Shown: piece after piece, positions 51,721-57,328 of the stretch | Layout of the letters: the number at the start of each line of letters is the position of its first letter | Position numbering within the stretch: position 1 is the stretch's first letter | Made by a program: the position numbers and the translations under genes | Notes under the pieces: model-generated | Databases searched by the model: none | What the model was told of the DNA's origin: nothing | The model's input: only the letters and a program-made list of their open reading frames with translations | NCBI GenBank assembly: GCA_963205255.1 | Contig: CAUJIK010000071.1 | Location: 1 to 57,328 of the forward strand | DNA length: 57,328 bases | Direction of reading: 5' to 3' | DNA from: Pseudomonadota bacterium | Lineage (GTDB): Bacteria > Pseudomonadota > Gammaproteobacteria > Steroidobacterales > Steroidobacteraceae

Positions 51721-52278
51721 ATGAATCGCATCAAATCGGGTTTTGTGGTTGCGGGCCGTCTCATGGCCGTTGCCGTTCTTGGGGCATTTGTCACCGTCGC
51801 CAGCGCCCAGCAACTTCCCGTGCCGTCCGCCGGAGTGTTGCCGGACGTGCCCGGCGCCACGGACAGGCCCGATCCGGCACGCGTTTACCGCTTCGCTTTC
51901 GACGTGAAGTCGATGGCCAGTTCCGCCGACGCCGTGAGCCCGGCACTTGTGGGGATCGCGCGGCTGATCAACACCTACCGGGCGTATGGCGTGCCTGCCG
52001 ACCATATCGAGGCGACCGCCGTCTTCCACGGTCCCACCATCGCGCTCGTGACCCGGGATGAAACCTACCGGAACCGTACCGGAGCGAAGGCGAATCCCAA
52101 TGTCGCCGTGCTTCAGGAACTGGCCGCGGCCGGTGTGAAGATGGTGGTTTGCGGGGTTTCGGCGCGGAACCAGAACTATGCGGCGGCCGATCTGCTGCCT
52201 CTGGCTCACATGAATCTGTCGGCGACGACGACGTTCTTCGAGTTGCAGAGCCGGGGCTATGTGAAGATCGAGCGCTGA
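51721..52278 (+). CDS. Exported DsrE-like protein
   Basis: The 185-residue product has a signal peptide (GRLMAVAVLGAFVTVASAQQ) and a DsrE/DsrF-like domain: VYRFAFDVKS, LARLINTYRAYGVPADHIEA (approximate), and AVFHGPTIALVTRDETY. LQELAAAGVKMVVCGVSARNQNY contains the single conserved Cys. Such proteins can carry sulfur; the role outside the cytoplasm is unclear. ATG 51721 follows GGAG, and ATG 51706 is the alternative. Its end overlaps the convergent LAGLIDADG gene by 22 bp. Confidence 0.8.
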   Translation: MNRIKSGFVVAGRLMAVAVLGAFVTVASAQQLPVPSAGVLPDVPGATDRPDPARVYRFAFDVKSMASSADAVSPALVGIARLINTYRAYGVPADHIEATAVFHGPTIALVTRDETYRNRTGAKANPNVAVLQELAAAGVKMVVCGVSARNQNYAAADLLPLAHMNLSATTTFFELQSRGYVKIER

Positions 52279-52769
52279 ATCCTGCGTGGCCGCTGGGGCG
52301 CAGTTTCTGGCGGTCCTTCAGTCGAATCGCGAGCTGTCGGCAGAGGAATGGTCTGCAGAAAGACGCGCTCGAATGCCATCCGTGCGTTTGCGAGTTCTTT
52401 GGAATACCTGCCGTTGCGTGGCGTGACTGCCAGATAGCTGAGCAGTGCCAGTTGTGCGCGGCGGCGCTTGTACGAATGCATGTGAGGTTCCAGCTGATGC
52501 AACAGCGCGAGCGCCTGTCTGCTGGAAACGGCATAGCAGAAAGAGGGTGTGTGTCGTTCCGAGACGGTGCGCTTGCGAGTGATCTTTCCAACGCCGGTTT
52601 GCTGGTGGACAAACTGCAAGAGCGGCAGTTCTGTGTTCGCAATGCTCACGACCAGGCGCCGTCTTTCGTTTGAGTGCGTGCGTGTGAGGGTCACCGTGCC
52701 TTCGCCGTCAATCAATCCGGCAATATAGGCAGCCACTTCCTTCGGCAATTCCCTGACTATGCGCGCCAT
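52257..52769 (-). CDS. Free-standing LAGLIDADG homing endonuclease
   Basis: The 170-residue single-motif LAGLIDADG protein has the catalytic helix AAYIAGLIDGEGTVTL at ~12-27, with Asp and Glu in place. SIANTELPLLQFVHQQTGVGKI and YAVSSRQALALLHQLEPHM are typical strand/helix repeats. Single-motif proteins act as homodimers that cut a long near-palindromic site. The ATG at 52769 is supported by AGGAAGG 5 bp upstream. The gene begins 68 bp beyond the 3' end of the tmRNA, not inside the tmRNA intron, and overlaps the dsrE-like gene tail to tail. Confidence 0.88.
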   Translation of the reverse strand: MARIVRELPKEVAAYIAGLIDGEGTVTLTRTHSNERRRLVVSIANTELPLLQFVHQQTGVGKITRKRTVSERHTPSFCYAVSSRQALALLHQLEPHMHSYKRRRAQLALLSYLAVTPRNGRYSKELANARMAFERVFLQTIPLPTARDSTEGPPETAPQRPRRIQRSIFT

Positions 52770-52797
52770 GGCTTCCTTCCTGCGCATGATAGATGCG

Positions 52798-52831
52798 GCC
52801 GCCTTTCCCGGAAAACTCCGGGAAAGGCGGC
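52798..52831 (-). terminator. Strong hairpin at the end of the tmRNA gene
   Basis: A perfect 14-bp stem (52798-52811 with 52818-52831) with a 6-nt loop begins 5 bp past the mature tmRNA 3' end. No T-tract follows. It probably terminates or protects the tmRNA precursor and separates it from the endonuclease gene. Confidence 0.6.
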
Positions 52832-52853
52832 GCCAATGGTGGAGGCGGCGGGA

Positions 52854-53153
52854 CAGCTGCTTCCATCCCTTTCGGGACGGGCTGGACTATGCCTTCATCC
52901 TTGCATCGCCGAAACGATGCCAAGGATGCGGGGCGTGTTATCGGCGCCTTCCGGCGTCGATCCTGGGGCCGGCTCTGGCGCCATGAAGCACCTCAGCCGG
53001 TCCATGAGTCTCTACAGGGCAGGGCGAGTTGGCCTCGTCCTACCCCTCGGCGTTGCCATGCCGCCGTTGCCGGCGGCAGAAGGGTTCACCGAATGAGCCC
53101 CGTTTTCACTTCACCCTCACGGGTGAAGGCGACCATTGCGTTCCTTCGCTTCA
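52854..53153 (-). mobile_element. Group I intron (IC3-like) inserted in the tmRNA T-loop
   Basis: The 300-nt insert carries the conserved core of bacterial tRNA group I introns. Reading 5' to 3': ATTCGGTGAACCC, CATGGCAACGCCGAGG, TGTAGAGACTCATGG (P7 5' strand), GATGAAGGCATAGTCCAG (P7 3' strand) and a closing P9 stem CCGTCCC-GAAA-GGGATGG. Extra stems are CTTCACCC-GTGA-GGGTGAAG (GNRA loop) and a long P8-type arm. The 5' exon ends in T and the intron ends in G (GCAGCTG), as group I splicing requires. It holds no ORF. Boundaries could shift by one base. Confidence 0.92.
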
Positions 53154-53368
53154 ATCGAACCCGCGTCCGCAAGCACTACATTTCAGGCTCTACGTACGTA
53201 GCTGTCTCTTTGGGTTCTCGCCTCACGCTACCCGAGCAGCAGGGAAGACGCTCAGCCAGCTGACGGTGTCTCTTAACGATGCATCCCGTAGCACGATGCA
53301 TCGCGATCCTGTGAGCGCGTCCCCCGGGTCCGTGGCACAGGCACCAGCGGGTCGGAGGTTAGGCGGGG

Positions 53369-53401
53369 TTAAGCCGCCAGAGCGTAGTTGTCGTCGTTGG
53401 C
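53369..53401 (-). other. tmRNA proteolysis-tag reading frame
   Basis: The resume codon GCC at 53401 is followed by codons for NDDNYALAA and a TAA stop, giving the tag ANDDNYALAA. This is the tag added to stalled nascent chains. It is similar to gammaproteobacterial tags ending in YALAA, a degradation signal for ClpXP. Confidence 0.93.
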
Positions 53402-53520
53402 AACTATGATTTGCACAGTGATTAGCGAGGTCCATGCGCCTCGGTACGCCCCTGAAGTTTCGCAACCCACGTCGAAGCCGGTCGCCCCCTTCAAAGCAGG
53501 CCGATCATAGCACAGATCCG

Positions 53521-53775
53521 TCAGGTCTTCTTGAACACGCCCAGCGCCCGCAGGATGACGATGAGCAGCACGGCGCCGGCGATCGACACCACGAAGCGTG
53601 CGATGCCGCCCGTGGCCGCGAAGCCCAGGAACCCGGCGACCCAGAATCCCAGCGCCGAACCGACGATGCCCACCAGCACGTTGGCGATCCAGCCCATCTG
53701 TGCGTTGGTCTTCATGACGATGCTGGCGAGCCAGCCGACGATGCCGCCAATGACGAGAGAGATGATCAGGTTCAT
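53521..53775 (-). CDS. GlsB/YeaQ/YmgE family stress membrane protein
   Basis: The 84-residue protein has three transmembrane helices and Gly-rich motifs (ISLVIGGIVGWLASIVM, NVLVGIVGSALGFWVAGFLG), matching the transglycosylase-associated/GlsB family. AAGGGAAC precedes the ATG. Family members are induced by stress, but their molecular role is not known. It ends 32 bp upstream of the mature tmRNA 5' end and in the same direction, so read-through into ssrA is possible. Confidence 0.9.
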   Translation of the reverse strand: MNLIISLVIGGIVGWLASIVMKTNAQMGWIANVLVGIVGSALGFWVAGFLGFAATGGIARFVVSIAGAVLLIVILRALGVFKKT

Positions 53776-53859
53776 GGCCGTTCCCTTTTTGTGGTTTTCG
53801 CCGGCCCATCATGAGCTCATATGCGGGGCGGGAAAAGCGCGCGCTTTGGGTTGGGCGAC

Positions 53860-54699
53860 TCAGCCGGAATAGGGGACGCCGATGCCCAGGCACTGCGCGC
53901 AGCGCGGGTGGGTGGGCGTGATCGGCGTGCCGCAGGCCTGTTGCAGCGGGCCGGGGAGCAGCAGGCGTGGGTCGTCGTCCACCAGCGGGCAGGGCAGGAA
54001 GGCGAGCCGGCCTTCCTGCATGCAGACCGTGCGGCTGAGCGTGCACAGGGGAGCCGGTGGGTCGCCGGCAATGACGTAGCCGGGCAGCTCGCTGGCTTGC
54101 AGCGGGCCGAGCTCCGGCAGGGCCACCAGAGGCAGGTCCGGCGGCAGGCCGTGGCGGGTCAGCAGGGTGCGGAAACGGGCGTCGATGGCGGCGCTGTCCT
54201 CGTCCGGTTCGAGGCGGCGGGTGATACCGGTGGCGAAGCCGGCCTGGTGCAGCAGCGAGAGCCCCTGCAGCGCCTTGCGGAAATTGCGCAGGCCGCGGCC
54301 GGCGTCGTGCCGGGCTTCATCCGGATAGTCGATGCTGACGCGGAACTGCAGCGGTTGCGGCGTGGCGCGCAGGCGCTGCAGGTGATGCGGCCGCCGGATC
54401 AGTGGCGCGGTGCCGTTGGTGAGCACCAGCGCGGGCCGGTGCGCCAGCGCGTATTCCAGGATGCGCAGGATGTCGCGGTGGATCAGCGGTTCGCCGCCGG
54501 TGAAGGCAAAGCGCCGCACGCCCAGCGCCAACGCGGCGTCCATGGCTTGCCGCGCGTGTTCGTAGTCCATGGCGGGCAACCGTGTGTCGCCAGGCGCGGA
54601 ACCTTCGTGGCAGAACGGGCAGCTGAGGTTGCAGGCTGTGCCGGTCTGCAGCCACAGCGTGTGCAGCGTTTCGAGGGGCAGTTGCGGGGCGGCGCGCAT
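53860..54699 (-). CDS. Radical SAM protein
   Basis: The 279-residue protein has the radical SAM cluster motif CNLSCPFC (23-30), with GVRRFAFTGGEPLIHRDIL for SAM binding and LTNGTAPL. The C-terminal part holds more cysteines (CTLSRTVC, FLPCPLV, CAQCLGIGV), which may bind auxiliary iron-sulfur clusters as in SPASM/twitch enzymes. No substrate peptide or partner gene is evident next to it. It lies between the GlsB-like gene and smpB on the same strand. Its reaction is unknown. Confidence 0.85.
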   Translation of the reverse strand: MRAAPQLPLETLHTLWLQTGTACNLSCPFCHEGSAPGDTRLPAMDYEHARQAMDAALALGVRRFAFTGGEPLIHRDILRILEYALAHRPALVLTNGTAPLIRRPHHLQRLRATPQPLQFRVSIDYPDEARHDAGRGLRNFRKALQGLSLLHQAGFATGITRRLEPDEDSAAIDARFRTLLTRHGLPPDLPLVALPELGPLQASELPGYVIAGDPPAPLCTLSRTVCMQEGRLAFLPCPLVDDDPRLLLPGPLQQACGTPITPTHPRCAQCLGIGVPYSG

Positions 54700-54721
54700 G
54701 CGCGGGCGCGATGGTCAGGCT

Positions 54722-55192
54722 CTAGCGCACGCGCATCAGGCGCGCCTTGTCACGCGCCCAGTCGCGCTCCTTCTCCGTGGAGCGCTTGTCGTGCTGTTTC
54801 TTGCCCTTGGCAAGGCCTATGCGCAGTTTGGCGCGGCCGTTCTTCCAGTACAGCTCCAGCGGCACCAGCGTGTAGCCGGAGCGTTCCACCGCGCCGACCA
54901 GCCGGTCCAGCTCGGCGCGGTTGAGCAGCAGTTTGCGGGTGCGGGTGGGGTCGGCGATCACATGCGATGAGGCGGAGTTCAGCGGCGAGAAATGGGCGCC
55001 GAACAGGAAGGCCTCGCCGCCGCGCAGGAACACGTAGGCCTCGGCGAGCTGGCCGCGGCCGGCGCGCAGCGATTTGACTTCCCACCCCATCAGCGCAAGG
55101 CCCGCCTCGTAGCGATCCTCGATGAAATACTCGAACCGCGCCTTGCGGTTCTCGGCGATCAGGGCGGGGGTCTGTTTTGCAGGTTTCGTCAC
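54722..55192 (-). CDS. smpB: SsrA-binding protein SmpB
   Basis: SmpB binds the tRNA-like part of tmRNA and delivers it to stalled ribosomes. The 156-residue product shows [40 protein letters not shown] and [24 protein letters not shown] (read in parts), with a basic C-terminal tail. The GTG at 55192 gives the usual length; further upstream codons overlap the divergent ratA gene. Its RNA partner ssrA lies ~1.2 kb away on the same strand. Confidence 0.96.
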   Translation of the reverse strand: MTKPAKQTPALIAENRKARFEYFIEDRYEAGLALMGWEVKSLRAGRGQLAEAYVFLRGGEAFLFGAHFSPLNSASSHVIADPTRTRKLLLNRAELDRLVGAVERSGYTLVPLELYWKNGRAKLRIGLAKGKKQHDKRSTEKERDWARDKARLMRVR

Positions 55193-55222
55193 CGCGGCAT
55201 TGTAGCCACTACAATCCCGCGC

Positions 55223-55669
55223 ATGCGCAATGTGAAGCGGTCGGCGCTGGTTGCCGCGAGCCCGCAGACAGTGTTCGAAATGATCAACGACGTGGAGCGG
55301 TATCCGGAGTTCGTGCCGGGATGCAGCGCCGCGCAGGTGCTCGGCCGCGCGCCCGGCGAGATCGTCGCGCGGCTGGCGGTGGGCAAGGGGCCTTTGTCCA
55401 CGAGCTTCACCACCCGCAATCGCCTCGAACCGGATCGGCGCGTGACCATGGAACTGGTGGAGGGGCCCTTCAGGAGCCTCGAGGGCGTGTGGACGCTGAC
55501 GCCGCTGGGGCAGGAGGGCCACGGGAAGGCCGCGGGCTGCCGGGTGGAGCTGGATCTGAGCTTCGAGCCGGCGGGAGGCCTTGCGGGGCTGGCGCTGGCG
55601 CCGCTCATCGAACACACGGCCGGCGCGCTGGTGGATGCCTTCGTGCAGCGCGCCCGCCAGCGGGCCTGA
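55223..55669 (+). CDS. ratA: RatA-family START-like protein (COQ10/SRPBCC)
   Basis: The 148-residue protein has the coenzyme Q-binding/SRPBCC fold: [28 protein letters not shown] (in part), [21 protein letters not shown], and [22 protein letters not shown]. Family members include E. coli RatA, described as inhibiting 70S formation, and Coq10-type quinone chaperones. The head-to-head pairing with smpB, 30 bp apart, is common in gammaproteobacteria. Which role applies here is not decidable from sequence. Confidence 0.88.
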   Translation: MRNVKRSALVAASPQTVFEMINDVERYPEFVPGCSAAQVLGRAPGEIVARLAVGKGPLSTSFTTRNRLEPDRRVTMELVEGPFRSLEGVWTLTPLGQEGHGKAAGCRVELDLSFEPAGGLAGLALAPLIEHTAGALVDAFVQRARQRA

Positions 55670-55675
55670 GCCGGT

Positions 55676-55990
55676 TCAGTCCTCGCGTTCGACGCGCGCG
55701 ACCTTGTCGCTCTCGAAATGGACGGTGAGGCGCCGTGTCTGGGGCTCGCGGAAGCGGCGGGATTTCACGTAGTAGAAATAATCCCAGCGGTCGGCGTCGA
55801 AGCCGGTGGGAATCATGGGCGTGCCCAGCAGGAACGAGACCTGCGAGCGCGTCATGCCCTCCTGCAGCTGCTCGATCTGGCTGGGTTCGAGGAAATTGCC
55901 CTGCTGCACGGGCATGCGATAAACGCAGCCGGCGGCGCTGCTGAGCAGCAGGACAAGCGCAAGGACTACGGCAGGTTTCTTGGGTCGCAT
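55676..55990 (-). CDS. bamE: Outer membrane protein assembly factor BamE
   Basis: BamE is a 104-residue lipoprotein subunit of the BAM complex that inserts beta-barrel proteins. The lipoprotein signal ends at LLLSSAAGC (Cys22). The SmpA/OmlA domain shows IEQLQEGMTRSQVSFLLGTPM, then DRWDYFYYVKSRR and LTVHFESDKVARVE. It converges with ratA and is divergent from fur, the standard bamE-fur arrangement of gammaproteobacteria. Confidence 0.95.
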   Translation of the reverse strand: MRPKKPAVVLALVLLLSSAAGCVYRMPVQQGNFLEPSQIEQLQEGMTRSQVSFLLGTPMIPTGFDADRWDYFYYVKSRRFREPQTRRLTVHFESDKVARVERED

Positions 55991-56049
55991 GGTTCGGCGT
56001 TGCAGGTTAGACTGCCGCGCATTCTAACCGACGAACCGCGGGAGTTCCC

Positions 56050-56490
56050 TTGGAAGGCAAGGACCTCAGGAAAGCCGGGCTGAAGGTGACTCTGCCACGG
56101 CTCAAGATCCTCGAAATCCTCGAAGGTGGCGGCATGCGCCACAAATCGGCCGAGGACATCTACAAGGCGCTGCTGGACTCGAACGAGGACATCGGCCTCG
56201 CCACGGTGTACCGGGTGCTGACGCAGTTCGAGGCGGCCGGCCTCGTCACCCGCCATCACTTCGAGAACGGCATGGCCGTGTTCGAGCTGAACGAGGGCGA
56301 GCACCATGACCATCTGGTGTGCATGGAATGCGGCCGCATCGAGGAATTCGTGGACCAGGAGATCGAGGAGCGGCAGCTGCGCATTGCCGCCGAGCATGGC
56401 TTCGAGATACACGACCACTCGATGATCATCTACGGGCGCTGCAACCGCCCCGACTGCATTTCGCGCGCCACGTCGGCCCGCAGGACCTGA
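56050..56490 (+). CDS. fur: Ferric uptake regulator Fur
   Basis: Fur is a 146-residue iron-responsive repressor. The N-terminal winged helix is LRKAGLKVTLPRLKILEILE to VYRVLTQFEAAGLV. The metal-binding and dimerisation part has HHDHLVCMECG, EFVDQEIEERQ, HDHSMIIYGRC and a CNRPDC pair. The TTG at 56050 is the likely start (MEGKDLRKAGLK), with GGGAG upstream and no ATG nearby. It is divergent from bamE. Confidence 0.96.
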   Translation: MEGKDLRKAGLKVTLPRLKILEILEGGGMRHKSAEDIYKALLDSNEDIGLATVYRVLTQFEAAGLVTRHHFENGMAVFELNEGEHHDHLVCMECGRIEEFVDQEIEERQLRIAAEHGFEIHDHSMIIYGRCNRPDCISRATSARRT

Positions 56491-56511
56491 GAGCGCGGGG
56501 CGGCCCGCGGT

Positions 56512-57328
56512 TCAGCGCGGGCGGCGGCGTCCGCGCGGGGCCGGTGGGCTGGCTGCGGCAGCGGGCGTGGCTTCCGCGGCGGCGAGCATCTCGCGGGCGT
56601 GATCCAGCGCCTTGGCGGTGATCTGCGTGCCGCCCAGCATGCGGGCTATTTCCTGGACGCGCTCCTCGCCGCTGAGCTCCACCACCTGGATGCGCGTGGT
56701 CTTGCCGTCCGTGAGCTTGGCGATGCGCAGATGACGGTGGCCCTGGGCGGCCACCTGCGGCAGGTGCGTGACGCAGAAAACCTGCCCGCGCGCGCCCAGC
56801 CCGCGCAGTTCGCTGCCGACGATCTCGGCCACGGCGCCGCCGATTCCGGAATCCACCTCGTCGAAGACCATGCTGCGGTTTTCGCCGGCGGTACTGGCCA
56901 CCTGCACGGCCAGTGACAGGCGCGCGAGTTCACCGCCGGAAGCGACCTTCGCCAGTGGCCGCAGAGGCTGGCCAGGGTTGGCGGTAACGCGGAATTCGAC
57001 CTGGTCGAGGCCGTGCGGCTGCGGTTCGGCGGAGGCATGGGGCGAGACTTCGACCTGGAAGCGGCCGCCGGCCATGCCCAGCCCCTGCATGCGCACGCTG
57101 ATGTCCTTGCTGAAGGCGCGGGCGGCGGTGGCGCGCGCGGCGGTGAGCTTCGCGGCCACCTCGCGCAGCGTCGCCAGCGCCTCGGCGCTCTGGCGCCGCA
57201 GCGTGCTGATGTCCTGGTCGGCGGTCTCCATCTGCTGCAGCTCGGCGCGCAGCTGCGCATGGCGCGCGGGCAGCTCGGCGGGCGCGCAGCGATGCTTGCG
57301 CGCGAGTTCTTCCATGGCGGCCAGGCGC
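56512..57328 (-). CDS. recN: DNA repair protein RecN, C-terminal half (5' end outside window)
   Basis: The frame is open to the end of the window, so only the last ~272 residues are seen. They contain the coiled-coil end (MEELARKHRCAPAELPARH), the ABC signature VASGGELARLSLAVQ, Walker B MVFDEVDSGIGG and a final switch region VFCVTHLPQVAAQGHRHL. RecN is an SMC-like ATPase in double-strand break repair. The Ala/Pro/Arg-rich tail after ~250 is an extension. It lies convergent with fur. Confidence 0.94.
   Translation of the reverse strand, partial: RLAAMEELARKHRCAPAELPARHAQLRAELQQMETADQDISTLRRQSAEALATLREVAAKLTAARATAARAFSKDISVRMQGLGMAGGRFQVEVSPHASAEPQPHGLDQVEFRVTANPGQPLRPLAKVASGGELARLSLAVQVASTAGENRSMVFDEVDSGIGGAVAEIVGSELRGLGARGQVFCVTHLPQVAAQGHRHLRIAKLTDGKTTRIQVVELSGEERVQEIARMLGGTQITAKALDHAREMLAAAEATPAAAASPPAPRGRRRPR

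Larger units (their letters stand above)
52837..53489 (-). ncRNA. ssrA: tmRNA (transfer-messenger RNA), interrupted by a group I intron
   Basis: tmRNA rescues stalled ribosomes and tags the nascent chain for proteolysis. The 5' end GGGGGCGACCGGCTTCGACG and the tag frame encoding ANDDNYALAA (53369-53401) are clear. So is the late segment GCGGACGCGGGTTCGAT of the T-arm. The matching 3' end TCCCGCCGCCTCCACCA lies 300 bp further on (52837-52853). Joining 53489-53154 to 52853-52837 gives a 353-nt RNA with the T-arm GCGGG-TTCGATT-CCCGC and a fully paired acceptor stem with encoded CCA. A TATGAT box at 53504-53509 is the likely -10. SmpB is encoded nearby. Confidence 0.95.

Noticed and set aside
53154..53489. 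Truncated ssrA lacking its 3' end because of prophage or island integration
   Set aside because: The missing T-arm half and acceptor strand, including CCA, are present 300 bp away and pair perfectly. The insert has group I core motifs and no integrase.
53369..54046. Minus-strand 225-codon frame ending in ANDDNYALAA
   Set aside because: It is not a protein gene. The last ten codons are the tmRNA tag frame, and the rest crosses the GlsB-like gene and the 5' half of tmRNA.

Overview
The window is one continuous, GC-rich, densely packed stretch of a gammaproteobacterial chromosome. The gene orders point that way: sdhCDAB-sdhE-ygfX, rpoE-rseA-rseB, lepA-lepB-DUF4845-rnc-era-recO-pdxJ, mfd-csiV, lolC/E-lolD, and DUF2062-comEC-exbB-exbD-msbA-lpxK-ycaR-kdsB. 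All are typical of Pseudomonas/Xanthomonas-like lineages. The tmRNA tag ANDDNYALAA fits as well. The species cannot be named from the sequence alone.

Layout. 1-3.8 kb: end of a large surface protein and an OmpA-like protein. 3.9-8.2 kb: succinate dehydrogenase with two assembly factors (an SDHAF4-like protein and SdhE) plus YgfX. 8.2-10.9 kb: sigma-E envelope-stress operon. 11.4-17.8 kb: lepA to pdxJ housekeeping run. 17.8-21.9 kb: PolB-type exonuclease, RlmD, NagZ and a degenerate LOV/GGDEF protein. 22.2-29.4 kb (minus strand): a TrhO-RluA fusion, an exported methyltransferase, CsiV, Mfd and a small exported protein. 29.5-40.7 kb: lipoprotein export (Lol), DNA uptake (ComEC), ExbB/ExbD, then lipid A and Kdo genes. 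40.7-46.1 kb: glutathione-linked formaldehyde oxidation, FdhD, MobB, assorted enzymes and a GFA-GNAT fusion. 46.1-48.9 kb: carboxynorspermidine pathway (sym-norspermidine/spermidine synthesis) behind a long structured leader. 48.9-49.9 kb: a dead catalase gene that still has an OxyR-type operator. 49.9-52.3 kb: trans-sulfuration enzyme, DUF3228 and DsrE-like proteins. 52.2-57.3 kb: LAGLIDADG endonuclease, tmRNA, stress membrane protein, radical SAM protein, SmpB, RatA, BamE, Fur and the end of RecN.

The most striking element is on the minus strand at 52837-53489. It is an ssrA (tmRNA) gene whose T-loop is interrupted by a ~300-nt group I intron of the IC3 type. Joining the exons restores a perfect T-arm and acceptor stem. 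A free-standing LAGLIDADG endonuclease gene lies just downstream of the tmRNA rather than inside the intron. SmpB, the protein partner of tmRNA, is encoded about 1.2 kb away. In this organism trans-translation would therefore depend on self-splicing.

Other second-look items are the polyamine leader, several fused or catalytically degraded proteins (TrhO-RluA, GFA-GNAT, LOV-GGDEF, ComEC), and the catalase relic.
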